The notes below the pieces were generated by a model. The model was not told where the DNA came from, searched no databases, and saw only the letters and a list, made by a program, of their open reading frames with translations. A stretch of 64,000 nt of DNA from Liolophura sinensis. Taxonomy: Eukaryota; Mollusca; Polyplacophora; Chitonida; Chitonidae. The DNA is taken from the NCBI RefSeq assembly GCF_032854445.1, contig NC_088301.1:24970402-25034401 (forward strand). Direction: 5' to 3'. A program made the position numbers and the translations under genes. Shown here piece by piece: positions 50,201 to 57,469 of this stretch. The first letter of the stretch is position 1; each line of letters starts with the position of its first letter.

Positions 50201-51053
50201 CTGAAACTTGGTGGACGGCTTTAAGATTACAACTTACAAAACATGTTTGAGTTTGAGCCCATTTCATATTTTTTCGGCGAAGTTATCGCCGTTTTCGACT
50301 TTCGACATTTTTCCGATTATTTGTTTCAGAACGAAGTTTGTCATACCCATTTGAAATGTGACATATGACTTCACCGAGAAAAGTTACCGATCCAGATGAA
50401 ATTTCGATCTGTTTTGTCCATTTCATTGAAATTATATGACCCATTTGTCCTGTTTTAGACTTAAGACCGTTTTGGGGACTCTTAATTAAAACTGTTCTTC
50501 GGTACTGAATTGAAACTTGGTACTGTCGGTCTTTTTATGATCATCGACCTATGATTTTTGATTTTGACATTTTTCTGGACTTGATTTTACACGATGGACT
50601 GGCAGTGCTACACATGTAGTTTCAATATAGCTATTAATGTGACAGTTCAGACCAGTAGGATAGATGCATTTCGATAGGAGTACTTCCAGATTGTGAATAA
50701 TTCTATAATCAAAACAGGAAAGTTTCGAGAACGAACTCTTTTGTCGCCAAAGGCAAAATGTCCTACTATATCACGTGATCTCTTAAAAGCCACTATTTTT
50801 GATCATATTTACTATAACATGGGTATCTGAAAACGGTTCAAATGAATATATAGTATTTTATTATGGACATATCATCATTCTTGCATGTGGGACTACAAAA
50901 CTTAATGACTTAAAAACTAGAAACAATTGTGTTTCGAAAGATTTTCAGTTTTTTAAATATTTTTTTGTGATATTTCAGGACCAGCTGAACTTCATCTACC
51001 AAGTGGTACTTAGCTATCTGGACAAATTCCAAACCTATGCTAACTTCAGCTGA
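21160..51053 (+). CDS. Gene B: fucolectin/EGF receptor-type protein tyrosine phosphatase, 28-exon model
   Basis: Exons: 21160-21241, 26593-26727, 26950-27165, 28533-28733, 29665-29760, 30423-30461, 31946-32101, 32497-32655, 33902-34057, 34393-34551, 35108-35219, 37605-37708, 38553-38704, 39441-39528, 40076-40152, 41055-41091, 41555-41652, 41998-42123, 42434-42585, 42952-43087, 44082-44231, 44668-44767, 45252-45325, 45745-45879, 48042-48164, 48752-48900, 49884-50020, 50979-51053. All have GT-AG sites and compatible phases. The sum is 3424 nt, one more than 1141 codons, because the exon at 49884 has one extra base. Approximate residues: signal peptide 1-27, EGF 28-72, lectin 73-211, EGF modules 212-466, transmembrane 478-502, D1 about 560-860, D2 about 890-1140. 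The architecture is that of a type I RPTP at the plasma membrane; the active D1 would remove phosphate from tyrosines. Alternative first exon: 10753-10822. The exact EGF exon set is the least certain part. Confidence 0.85.
21293..21745. repeat. 33-bp minisatellite, 13-14 nearly identical copies
   Basis: Unit ATCGACGATGATGGACATAC plus ACATATACCCTGA. Copies differ almost only at one G/A position (GATGGACAT versus GATGAACAT), so the array is young or homogenised. It starts about 52 bp after the exon 1b donor. Because the period is a multiple of three, long open frames on both strands arise; none looks like a gene. Confidence 0.95.
21968..22308 (+). repeat. tRNA-derived SINE, family 2, near full length
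   Basis: tRNA-like head with A-box region TAGCTTAGTTGGCAGAGCG, body TGACTGGTTGACCCGTATCA, and tail TGACTGAAAAATTGTTGAGT followed by ACGACGTTAAA and short CACT repeats. Confidence 0.85.
22309..23523. other. Gene B intron 1, no gene
   Basis: AT-rich intron sequence; no gene or repeat family recognised. Confidence 0.45.
23524..23803 (-). repeat. SINE family 1, near full length with internal duplication
   Basis: Runs from the TTTTACGCCGTACTCAAGAA tail end to the tRNA-like head (reverse complement GGGGCCTCCGTGGCTCAGTT). A stretch of about 45 bp (GACCTTCCCTCGTACG...GAACTCGAACTCACAGC) is present twice in tandem. Confidence 0.85.
23933..24167. mobile_element. 235-bp TA-flanked inverted-repeat element (Tc1/mariner-type MITE)
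   Basis: Terminal inverted repeats of about 25 bp: TACTGACGTCCAAAAGAAAC at the left, its reverse complement GTTTCTTTTGGACGTCAGTA at the right, each flanked by TA. No transposase remains. The TA target and size fit a Tc1/mariner-like MITE; the family is inferred. Confidence 0.8.
24170..24236 (-). repeat. SINE family 1 fragment interrupted by a second copy
   Basis: TTTATTTGATTGGTGTTCGC through ACGACGGCCAGCATT, then cut by another copy of the same family. It abuts the MITE end at 24169. Confidence 0.7.
24237..24477 (-). repeat. SINE family 1, near full length, inserted in another copy
   Basis: TTTATTTACTTGACTGGTGT at the tail, GAGCTGGACTTGAACTCACA as the reverse B-box region, and AACCAGCTCGGCCACGCAGG as the reverse A-box head. 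Confidence 0.85.
24524..24785 (-). repeat. SINE family 2, head-truncated
   Basis: Reverse copy: GAGTGAGTGAGTGC tail, CAATTTTTCAGTCATATGAC, CAACCAGTCGTTGCACTATC and TTTTAAAGTCTTAGGTGTGA. The tRNA-like head is missing. Confidence 0.8.
24783..25030. repeat. 31-bp minisatellite, about 8 copies
   Basis: Units of CCTGTATAGATTATGTCATC plus AGACGACG. It begins exactly where the SINE family 2 copy ends, so the array may have grown from that junction. Confidence 0.8.
25558..25921 (+). repeat. tRNA-derived SINE, family 2, full length
   Basis: Best copy: head GGCCCGGATAGCACAGTTGG with A-box, B-box-like TAGATCCAGGATCAATCC, body TGGTTGACCCGTATCAGTAT, and tail GAGTACGACGTTAAACCCCA followed by CACTCACTCACTC. 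Confidence 0.9.
26014..26130 (+). pseudogene. Decayed copy of the gene B EGF exon
   Basis: TGGCCCTTAGTGTGACCTGT resembles TGTGCCCTAAATGTGACATG in the real exon at 26593, and several Cys codons follow ([15 protein letters not shown]). No clean acceptor or frame was found. A second scrap of the same kind is at about 26500-26570 (CTGTCACTGTAGCCCTTCGT). Confidence 0.45.
26593..26727 (+). CDS. Gene B exon 2: N-terminal EGF-like module
   Basis: Cysteine-rich module with [11 protein letters not shown] and CHC motifs and the closing GWDGPSC typical of MEGF/scavenger-receptor EGF repeats. Acceptor after TTTCAG, donor GC|GTGAGT, phase 1 on both sides, 45 codons. Confidence 0.85.
26950..28733 (+). CDS. 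Gene B exons 3-4: fucolectin / F5-8 type C lectin domain
   Basis: Two exons (26950-27165 and 28533-28733) give about 139 residues that follow the fucolectin (FTP, eel-fucolectin/tachylectin-4) pattern: [33 protein letters not shown] then RNRLNNF, RQCTGG, and [10 protein letters not shown] at the end. The ligand-type His (in CSHT) and Arg residues (NRD, NRL) are present, but the adjacent Cys pair of eel fucolectin is absent. This family binds fucosylated or other glycans; the ligand here is unknown. The pair is flanked by phase 1 introns, so it can move as a module. Confidence 0.85.
27945..28233 (-). repeat. tRNA-derived SINE, family 3
   Basis: The reverse head TTTCAGTGGTCTAATGGCTA contains an A-box, and GGGATCAAACCCTGG matches a B-box. 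The far end (GGGGTTTAACGTCGCAC, CATATGACAACC) is related to the family 2 tail. It lies in the intron that splits the lectin domain. Confidence 0.75.
28982..29570. mobile_element. TTAA-flanked inverted-repeat element with ATCGATA subterminal repeats
   Basis: Left end TTAACATTAATCGAAAATTA; right end, reverse-complemented, TTAACATTTAATCGAGAATT. Both sides carry clusters of TATCGATA and ATCAATAAAT motifs (28990-29165 and 29485-29550). Length is about 589 bp and there is no coding capacity. TTAA at both ends suggests a TTAA-targeting superfamily; the exact family is not recognised. Confidence 0.65.
29665..30461 (+). CDS. Gene B exons 5-6: partial EGF-like modules
   Basis: 29665-29760 (32 codons, [11 protein letters not shown]...[11 protein letters not shown]) and 30423-30461 (13 codons, [11 protein letters not shown]), both phase 1-1. 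Together they resemble one split MEGF-style EGF unit. The 39-nt exon is the weaker call, but it has a TTTCCTCCACAG acceptor and GTACGT donor. Confidence 0.65.
30003..30237 (-). repeat. SINE family 2 with internal deletion
   Basis: GAGCGAGTGAGTGATGGGGC tail, CTTACCGAAGGCAAGTAAGC, GGGTCAACCAGTCGTTGCAC and the head ending at GTGCTCTCGGGGCCGG. The tail part between the GAGTG repeat and CTTACCG is missing. Confidence 0.8.
31000..31333 (-). repeat. tRNA-derived SINE, family 3
   Basis: Relative of 27945-28233: GACTTCGAGGCGGACGCTCT then AACCATCAGGCCACCGAAGC at the head, and AAATTTTCAGTCACATGAC at the tail. It also carries GGGTCAACCAGTCATG, a family 2 body motif. Confidence 0.75.
31946..32655 (+). 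CDS. Gene B exons 7-8: EGF-like pair, first copy
   Basis: 31946-32101 (52 codons, [26 protein letters not shown]) and 32497-32655 (53 codons, [28 protein letters not shown]). Both are phase 1-1 MEGF-type modules. The same pair recurs at 33902-34551 after a segmental duplication. Confidence 0.85.
32925..33035 (+). pseudogene. Unused or decayed EGF exon
   Basis: An open stretch of EGF type ([29 protein letters not shown]) follows the first EGF pair, but I see no convincing pyrimidine tract with AG or donor. The duplicate at about 34815-34920 is further decayed. It may be a lost or rarely used exon. Confidence 0.5.
33430..33935. repeat. 101-bp tandem array carrying a 3' splice site, 5 copies
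   Basis: Unit phase points at 33531, 33632, 33733 and 33834 give an exact 101-bp period. Each unit holds about 65 bp of intron end (TTTATTATCTATAATATTGA, CTTTCTACCGTTAG) and the first 34 nt of the EGF exon (CTTGTGAGAAAGGTACATAC). The last copy runs into the full exon at 33902; the others stop after GAAATGTC. The upstream paralogous region (31946) has one copy only. Confidence 0.95.
33902..34551 (+). CDS. Gene B exons 9-10: EGF-like pair, second copy
   Basis: 33902-34057 and 34393-34551 mirror exons 7-8 in length, phase and almost all residues ([11 protein letters not shown] and [11 protein letters not shown] starts). The acceptor at 33901 is the last of five identical ones; using an upstream one would read into intron-like repeat sequence. 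Confidence 0.85.
35108..35219 (+). CDS. Gene B exon 11: transmembrane helix
   Basis: After [11 protein letters not shown] comes a 25-residue hydrophobic helix ([20 protein letters not shown] and on) ending LYR. Acceptor TTTTTCGCAG, phase 1 in and phase 2 out. Confidence 0.9.
35220..36544. other. Gene B intron, no gene
   Basis: Short open frames only, with no recognisable product. Confidence 0.4.
36545..37180 (-). mobile_element. LINE 3' remnant (reverse transcriptase C-terminus)
   Basis: Minus-strand translation has a CxxC...H pattern ([16 protein letters not shown]) and then [14 protein letters not shown] and [11 protein letters not shown], as at the C-terminus of non-LTR reverse transcriptases, followed by a 3' tail that includes CCTTAGTAGCCATTAGGCTG. 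It is 5'-truncated and frame-disrupted upstream. The clade is uncertain. Confidence 0.65.
37384..37542 (+). repeat. SINE family 1, 5'-truncated
   Basis: GGCTTCCTCTCCGGTCTTAC through CGGCGTAAAACACCAATCAA and an AAATAAATAAAT tail. It ends about 60 bp before a gene B exon. Confidence 0.8.
37605..38704 (+). CDS. Gene B exons 12-13: juxtamembrane cytoplasmic segment and start of D1
   Basis: 37605-37708 encodes a basic then acidic linker ([20 protein letters not shown]). 38553-38704 encodes [12 protein letters not shown], then [12 protein letters not shown], the usual N-terminal helix of an RPTP D1. Phases 2-1 and 1-0. Confidence 0.85.
38135..38386 (+). repeat. SINE family 1 with perfect target-site duplication
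   Basis: tRNA-like head (GTTGGTAAGCGCGCTAGCAC), B-box GTGAGTTCAAGTCC, body, and AAATAAATAAA tail, flanked by TCCTACGCCGACGG at 38121-38134 and 38387-38400. The intact 14-bp duplication suggests a fairly recent insertion. Confidence 0.95.
38749..38971 (+). repeat. SINE family 1 with target-site duplication
   Basis: ATGACCCAGGAGCCTCCAAG through CGTCGTAAAACACCAGTTAA, flanked by AACTACGTCACA at 38737-38748 and 38972-38983. It starts 45 bp after a gene B exon. Confidence 0.9.
39441..43087 (+). CDS. Gene B exons 14-20: D1 catalytic phosphatase domain
   Basis: Seven exons (39441-39528, 40076-40152, 41055-41091, 41555-41652, 41998-42123, 42434-42585, 42952-43087) give the full catalytic core. It contains the phosphotyrosine-recognition region LKSRYTN and DYINACYIN, then [22 protein letters not shown], the WPD loop KAWPDHGVP, the P-loop [12 protein letters not shown] with catalytic Cys at about residue 781, and the Q-loop QQRVNMVQT. 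All key residues (Asp, Cys, Arg, Gln) are present, so D1 is expected to be active. The KNRY motif reads KSRY. Confidence 0.93.
39700..39965 (+). repeat. Old SINE-like repeat, family 5
   Basis: Shares CTTGTC...CAGTATG, GTTCGTCAGTAACTTGCCAA and the GCATTCTGGTTTC...CCACC stretch with 45893-46275. Diverged; no clear head. Confidence 0.45.
40289..40842. mobile_element. 554-bp TTAA-flanked inverted-repeat element (MITE)
   Basis: Ends AGGAGAAGAAAATTTAAA and AAAATTTTCTTCTCCT, each bordered by TTAA (40285-40288 and 40843-40846). No coding capacity. TTAA target duplication is a hallmark of piggyBac-like transposons, but the terminal bases are not the usual CCC. It lies inside a D1 intron of gene B. 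Confidence 0.75.
41296..41400 (+). repeat. SINE-like family 5 fragment
   Basis: Contains GGCACACGTGGGAAAGTTTG, TTGGTCATTTGCCAAAG and CAGGTTTCCTTCACTCATAA, as in the copies near 39.8 and 46.1 kb. Confidence 0.4.
43088..44081. other. Gene B intron, no gene
   Basis: AT-rich; nothing recognised. Confidence 0.45.
44082..44767 (+). CDS. Gene B exons 21-22: D1-D2 linker
   Basis: 44082-44231 ([14 protein letters not shown], completing the Q-loop side of D1) and 44668-44767 ([10 protein letters not shown], then [11 protein letters not shown], which opens D2). Phases 0-0 and 0-1. Confidence 0.9.
45252..51053 (+). CDS. Gene B exons 23-28: D2 domain, frameshifted
   Basis: Exons 45252-45325, 45745-45879, 48042-48164, 48752-48900, 49884-50020 and 50979-51053 are paralogous to gene A. 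The WPD region reads [10 protein letters not shown]. After the P-loop start VLVHCR, the next exon reads GGATGGCGTGGACAACGAGT where gene A has GGATGGCGTGACAAAAAGT: one extra G near 49893. Spliced normally, D2 shifts frame just after CRDG and meets a stop within about 20 codons. With the base removed it continues [16 protein letters not shown] and ends QTYANFS. A real null D2, a polymorphism or a sequencing error are all possible. Confidence 0.85.
45893..46275 (+). repeat. tRNA-derived SINE, family 5
   Basis: Starts 14 bp after a gene B donor. The head has GCGCGGGTTCAAACCCGGTC (a very good B-box), the body GTTTGTTAGTAACTTGTCAA, and the tail AAATAAATAAATAAATAAAT. Confidence 0.7.
46978..47042 (+). 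repeat. SINE 3' tail remnant (family 2 type)
   Basis: GGCTGAAAAATTGCCGGTGG, GACGTTAAAAG, then ATTC repeats. Only the conserved tail is left. Confidence 0.55.
47069..47244 (+). repeat. SINE family 1, 5'-truncated
   Basis: CAGCTCATGCTGGCTTCCTC through AGGACGTAAAACACCAGTCA and a tail. The flanks AAAACCTTCGG and AAAACCTTTGG look like a target-site duplication. Confidence 0.85.
47551..47659 (+). repeat. SINE family 1, 3' fragment
   Basis: CAACCTTCGGATGGTCGTCA through ACGGCGTAAAACACCAATTA and an AAATAAATAAAA tail. Confidence 0.8.
48179..48418 (+). repeat. SINE family 1, near full length
   Basis: Begins about 15 bp after the donor of the exon ending at 48164: GCCGAGGTAGTTAGCGTGCT head, GTGAGTTCAAGTCCAGCTGA B-box, GCGGCGTAAAACGCCAATCA and an AAATAAATAAAT tail. 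Confidence 0.85.
50021..50978. other. Last gene B intron, no gene
   Basis: Nothing recognised. A short palindrome (ACCACATATATATGTGGT) is at about 50088-50105. Confidence 0.4.
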
Positions 51054-51224
51054 ACGGAGGAAGATCTTATATGGCAATATAACATCAAGACAAGCAAGTT
51101 CTCTTGATATCCAGTTAGTATTCTTTATCTCTCAGTTTCTGCACAAACATTCTCTGAGATACAACTTGCTTACTCTTTCCATTATGTTCAAGTGAAAGTG
51201 TCAGTAGGGCACACGAGGTTATTT

Positions 51225-51230
51225 AATAAA
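51225..51230 (+). terminator. Putative polyadenylation signal of gene B
   Basis: AATAAA about 170 bp after the gene B stop codon. A second AATAAA at 51848-51853 could serve a longer 3' UTR. Confidence 0.5.
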
Positions 51231-52403
51231 ATTAAGTGTAATTATATCATAGTTTTATTGCACCGAGCATGGTGTGTTGCAATTCTGTATATATTTATAA
51301 CTTTTAGCATTATTGAAAGGATTATAATTATAAAACTGAAAGCTTGTTTTTCTTAATTCGCTTATATTGTTATAATTGCACGGCTTTTGGGTCAGAATAA
51401 TTAGACAAAAGTATATTGTAGTTCATGTTAACTATGTCGTTAATAATGTGAAGGTGCTGTTTTCTTTTCTTCGCCATTTTCATTATGTTGTGTTACTCAA
51501 GTAAAGGTGTGGCTTTCGGTCATGTTAGTCGTATCATCATTGACGTCAGTGTTTGGGTATTAGGTCGTGTTAATTATGGTTTTATGTATGTAAAGTTATG
51601 GGTTGTTTCGCCATGTTAAATGTCCTATCACTGATGTAAAGATAAGTTATTGGCACATATTAAGTATTCTGTTATTGATATAAAACTGACGTATATGCCA
51701 CGTTGTCTTTATGCTACAGGTCAAATATATTTCATATTAACATTTCAAATGCCGGTGTTTTCCCAAGAAATATGTGTGTTCATTCTGTTTTTCACATTGT
51801 GATATAATTTTGATGCATGCACCTACATTTTTACAGAAAACAAGCAAAATAAACTTTCACGAATAAAATTCATGTACATGTTGCCTGCTGTAGGTATTTT
51901 TTTCGTTAATTTTTGTCATATCTTTTGATTAATGCACAATTTCGATACACATACACTGGGTATAAATTTATGTCGGTTTTACTTATTACAAACTAACTCA
52001 GTAATGTTCTCTGTTTTACTTTCAGATAAATTAACATAGATGCTTATAAACAGACACTATTTTTTTTTATTATTGTTATCATCAGCATTACTGCCTGACA
52101 TGAATGCCATGCCGTAACCACCATATATCCCCATACCCGTATATCCCTTCTAGAAACACAGTGCACGTGATTTTGAAAAATTTAAATACAGCCTTTACTG
52201 TCATGACTACCTTCATGAGGCCAATACGAGTTTCAACACGACCAACACGGCTCGGTCGACGCAGCCTCGCTCAGGAGATCTGTATCACCAGGACGCACTG
52301 ATTTATTAATTAATTTATTAATTTGGTTAAGAGCTGTACATCTACATGAGCGTCGTCTACAGCTTTAGTTTTGTCACCAAGGCCCCAAAAGCAGTGGGGG
52401 TGT

Positions 52404-52661
52404 TTTATTTATTTATTTATTTGATTGGTGTTTTACGCCGTACTCAAGAATATTTCACTTATACGACGGCGGCCAGCATTATGGTGGGTGGAAACCGGGC
52501 ACAGCCCGGGGGAAACCCCCGACCATCTGCAGGTTGCTCACAGACCTTCCACTTACGGCAGGAGAGGAAGCCAGCATGAGCTGGACTTGAACTCACAGTG
52601 ACCGCATTGGTGAGAGACTGCTGGGTCATTACGCTGCGCTGGCGCGCTAACCATCTGTGGT
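52404..52661 (-). repeat. SINE family 1, near full length
   Basis: TTTATTTATTTGATTGGTGT tail, CGGCGGCCAGCATTATGGTG, reverse B-box GAGCTGGACTTGAACTCACA, and head end GCGCTGGCGCGCTAACCATC. Confidence 0.9.
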
Positions 52662-52794
52662 TAAATTTAACAGAAAGGCTGTTGTCTGAATGATACTACA
52701 ATTATTCTGCTACTGAAACAGAATATTGTATTAAATATAACACATAAAGATTCTATTAGACTAACAGGATATTGTGTTGAATATGACTTCTATG

Positions 52795-52862
52795 TTTTCT
52801 AGCATCACTCAGACAACAGACTTCCTGTTAAAATTAACAGATTAATTTTTTTAGTGTTTTTG
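52795..52862 (+). promoter_or_regulatory. Third, partial copy of the RPTP 5' flank
   Basis: TCTAGCATCACTCAGACAAC then AGACTTCCTGTTAAAATTAA matches both 5' flanks (10210-10256 and 20775-20825). A SINE family 1 copy lies just upstream, as in the other two. No signal-peptide exon was found after it. Confidence 0.5.
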
Positions 52863-53336
52863 GCAAATTAATTAGTCAATTAATAATAGGCCTACATGTA
52901 GCCTATGAATGTACAGCCTATACGCCCTTTGCTTACGCTGTGTACCACGTAGTTCAAGATGTACATTCTATTCGGGTGTGATTCGACCAGGTACTCCTCT
53001 GGTACAAGCAGGGTGAGAGCAGAAATATATGCTCTTCTCAGGTTTGGCTAAGCCACTGGCTCGGTTAACATTTAAAGGGCACTGTGTGTGTATAGATGTT
53101 CCCAGGAACAGAATGATGTACGATCACATGACAAATACCAACCTCACCACCGAAGTCAGCGGGTGTGAGATAGGCATCTGACATCAGCTGAGAGAAAAAC
53201 CAGACAGCTATAAAAAAAAAAAAAACATATGCTGCATACATGTCGTGTATGCAGAGTTGCAGATGTATATGTATAAATTATTTGGTTAAACGGGTTTGTT
53301 ATTATTTTGTTTAATAAGATGTGAGGCTTTGAACAT

Positions 53337-53526
53337 GTCACTCCTTGTCGATAGCGCAATGTGAGATAATAAAGCTAATGACGAAAATATATGAACCAAT
53401 CCAGCTTTTACTAAGGCTGGACTGGTTCTTATATTTTTGTCATTAGCTTTTACTAAAGCCGGACTAGTTCATATACTTTCGTCATTAGCTTTATTATCTC
53501 ACATTGCGTTATCGACAGGGAGTGAC
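53337..53526. mobile_element. 190-bp foldback (palindromic) element
   Basis: The left arm GTCACTCCTTGTCGATAGCG, then CAATGTGAGATAATAAAGCT, is mirrored by AGCTTTATTATCTCACATTG and CGTTATCGACAGGGAGTGAC at the right end; the centre also pairs (TAAGGCTGGACTGGTTC). Almost the whole element would form one hairpin. No coding capacity. Confidence 0.85.
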
Positions 53527-56500
53527 ATTTAAAATGCCGGTTTAAAACCACAATCGTGAATTTCTTGTATTCTTGCCGCGTAATACAGAGAATGAGGAAA
53601 CAGACTTTATGTATTTAGCTATATTATTTATATTTTATGAATATAACAAATACTTTAGCGATATGGCAATAAACAGTACATGTGTATGAATGTGGAAGCC
53701 TAGGATTACGAAACTCTGATGCTGAAATCAGAGCTAGTCTTAAATTGTTCCTATTTTTATTCCCGAACTTGGACTTTTGTAACAAAATTAAAACTTAGTG
53801 ATGTAGTTCAAGTCTAAAATAACTCTTACTGTAAATCACCCGCCTCTCGGGCCTCTAAAGCATTTTTTGAGTGGAATTTATGCAAACAATTGTCATGAAA
53901 ATGACGCTAAAATCATTTGTTTATGTCACTAAAGATGCAAGCTTCCTAAGTGGTTTCCTCTAAACCCCATAGTTCTCTCTGGATGTTTCAAAATACTGGT
54001 GGCAGAAGTGTTTGAAAAGGTTGAATAATTATGATAATAAAATATAAATATATTCACATTAAATAAGTCACAATATTAATACACTTCTGTTTTGAGGCTA
54101 AGGCTATAATTCTGACAAGTTTCGGACAACGTCCTAAACCTGCGGGCTGATTCCACAAAACTAGAATCAAGTAAAACTTTTAAATGTGATGTAAACGCTT
54201 ATCTTTCTACCATACATGAATTAAAATTGAAAACACTATATAACATCTGGGGCAATGATAAACTCCATGCGTATTGTAAAGAGATTTTAAGTTTACACTT
54301 AAGTCAAAAATAGCTTTGTGAAATCGACCTCAGGGTTAAAAAAAAGCGCAATGTAAGTTTGCTTGATATTCAGCCAAGAACAGCTTAAAACCTCTGAAGG
54401 CGGGAGTAACAGCACGCTACCAAATTTATTTATTTATTTATTTATACGACAGGTGTTGAATATTCGAACAACTTTTTTTTACGACAGCGGGCAACATTAT
54501 GGTGGAAGGAAACACTCTACTCACAGGTCATGCTAAAGAACATATACAGCATCCGTCATGGACTATAAAAACAGTCTGCAACTTCACCCGAAGTGTAAGA
54601 GTGTATATGCGAGCATTAAAAAGCCTGGGACCTAAGTGTGCTCCTTGTAACAGTGCTCATCTATCCTGCATATCGTGTGGTGAGTTCAGGCACCTCGTAA
54701 CTCCCACGTTGTGGGTTATATGTCAAGTAGACCACGAGTGAAATAAACCCAACAATAAAATATACAGCTTGTATATCTGGTCATGAAGGGTTCGCACATA
54801 TCGGCAACCTATGTGAAATGTATATCCCTGAGAGTGATACCACCGAATTTACCTTCCCGAGGTATAAGATTAAAGGCATAAAAAGCCTGATATCTATTTA
54901 CACAAACATGGTTATGGATCCAACAATGAACTAGGAGTATTAAAGACGCTGTATTAAAGACACGAGATTTTTGCCAAATTATCGATTAGCGCAAATCCAA
55001 GCTCACTTTTGCTATTATCTTAGAATAGACAGAACAATTACCTTTAACAAAATATCAGCCTCGGGTGAGAATGTGGTACCGATAAAAACTCGGTAATAAA
55101 GTTCCTAAAAAGTACAAAGTGGGTCGCTCTAATTATATATAAAATAATATTATTACGCCTGTAGTTTATCATAAAGCAGGCCAAACTTCAGAATCATGTT
55201 AACACTATAAACGATATAAGTACGAACGGAATATTAACTCATAAGCTTTAAGATGAGCTATTGTGGTAAATGCAGAAAATGTAACTTGATTAGCGAATAT
55301 GAATTTTTTGCCAAAAATCTCGATTACAGCCTCTTTAAAGTTAGGATAATATACAACTTATTGATGTGCAACGGAGAGAACATAAATCAGTACCTTCCAA
55401 CATAATATCGTACATATATACTGAGAGAAGCCCAGGGCTAATTTGCAATATTTTAGACTGTTACAAGCACTTCTTACATTCAGCGTGTTATTTTCAGCAT
55501 AAAAGACCTGGTATGGTAAGGCGCCAGAGAGGTACGATAAGAAAGTGCAAATTTCAAAATCCCACCAAAATTCTGAAAAGAGATGGCTGCTTAGTAATAA
55601 CCCGCCGAAAATGCACTCTCGATCAAAACTGCCAATTTTTCATTCAAACGAGGCACTGTGTTTTTAATTTACAGTATGAAGATCAACGTTAAACAGAGAA
55701 ATATTTTTACTGAAACTTTGATGTGTGTATTTCTACGTACTGTCACAGTGTCGTTTTGTTTAACGTTTGTCTTCATATCCAAAACATAAAGATGATAATG
55801 TGAGCAGTTTTTTCATATTTTGGGAAGCTTAAAATCCGTATTTTTGTGATAATCTAACAGGCACCCTTCATAGGACATTGAACTAACGAAGTCACTGTGG
55901 AGGACAGGCATCACCTCGAGGAAGAGTTCGAATCTTTGTGTCCTTTTTTGTTCTTTGGAAACACACTTTTGTGAGAGTAAAGATATAGGCCGCCTAGCAT
56001 TAAATAAGTGTTAGAATGGCTAAATGTTGAGCTACGGTATATTGAGCTAGATCACGCATGATCTAGTAGCTAAATCATGCGTGAATCCTGGTTGAGAGCA
56101 CATGTGGCCCTCTAGCTGGCCACAGACCCCCATTAATTTTCCATAAGCGACAATGTTAACGTTTAGCGCTGTAGCTCAGCCCCAAATATTCCGTGGCCAA
56201 GAAACTTTGGTGCATACCTGCCCTAGCCTGTGAGAAAGAAACCATTAAAATCTTGACATAGGTTGACCGTCACAATCTGGACCTTTCTATGCCGGCGGCT
56301 GGGAGGGGTGCCTAGCAACGCCAATATCCGCCCAAAGCTTATTCAATTTCCAGCATTTTGATACCAAGCATGCACCTGTACACCAAAAACGGCAAACTGG
56401 CAGCAAATAAAAAAAAAAGACTTTACACCCTAAACTACACAGATTTACCCTCCCGAAGTTGTAATGGGGGCCTGTGTCCAGCTACAGTGTATCATTAACA

Positions 56501-57003
56501 TTAACATGCTATGCGTAGCGGAAGTATAAGGCTTAAAGTTAAATTTGTTGTATATTTATTCCGTTGGTACATACATGCATGCTCAAGGACTTTTCAGGCA
56601 TATTTGTGGTGCAGTAATTTTGCCTATTCTAACATTGTTTAACACAAAAAAGACATTCCAATAAGACATTAGCAGGCTAATATTTTTCGATTCTTTGACA
56701 TTTACATCGATTCAGTGCATGTTTTGAGCTTTATTAGTCGTATACTTGTCATATAATAGGAAAAGAAGAGAAGAGCAGAACAAAAAAGGAAGTAGCCTTA
56801 CAAGTATCAGCAGCTGTCACTCACAACTGTAGTCAGTTTCGCTTCTTGAGGCGCACATTTTCTTGCACTGTGGCCGATTCCCCGCCGTACCATATCAGGT
56901 CCTTTCCTTTCGTGAAAATCAGCAATCATAAGACTTCTAACCTTCCTTTTCTGACGAACTTGAAGGCCATTTCCCAGAAATCCACGTGCAATGACAATTC
57001 TGT
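53527..57003. other. Intergenic region, no gene recognised
   Basis: It holds short isolated open frames (for example 54499-54741 and 55366-55692) without recognisable motifs or splice context. A minus-strand SINE family 1 fragment lies at about 54428-54510. AT-rich overall. Confidence 0.4.
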
Positions 57004-57011
57004 CAGTTATA

Positions 57012-57017
57012 TTTATT
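57012..57017 (-). terminator. Possible polyadenylation signal of the GPCR gene
   Basis: AATAAA on the minus strand about 450 bases after the GPCR stop codon. Confidence 0.3.
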
Positions 57018-57469
57018 AGAATAATAAGACTGTTGGTCTAATAACTTAAGCGGAAAAACCTCATTTCGTTTGCTGTAAACAATTGTCCACAGATCTTGGA
57101 AATAGCTTTTTGAGAGTTGCGAAGAAGTATAGAGGTGGAAATGACATGCCCCGAAATAAATAATACACCCTGAACCGCTTAGAACTGAAAGTACTTTTAT
57201 TAACTTGGAATCGTCTTCAAGCACAATTTCGCAGTTGTATATAGTTTACATAGGCACAGTTAACCGCCAGCGTAAACTGCCTAGTTGTATACAAAGCTTC
57301 GTCGTTACAGCCCGTATAGGACAGCGGTATAACAGGATATATATACATATACGCACATCAACGGCTACGGGCCATGCACCAAAGAACTTTCCTTCCCTCA
57401 CGTAGGGTTAACCAAGTTTGGGACAATTATCATCGCAGAAGTTTGTGAGGTCACTTTTCCACACACCTT

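Noticed and set aside
52190-52304. Possible last exon of another gene (LHEANTSFNTTNTA, SGDLYHQDALIY then stop)
   Set aside because: It has an AG before it and an open frame, but no partner exon, no recognised domain, and it lies beyond the gene B stop.
54499-55692. Two short plus-strand frames (80 and 108 codons)
   Set aside because: No recognisable motif, no splice partners, and the first begins in a SINE remnant.
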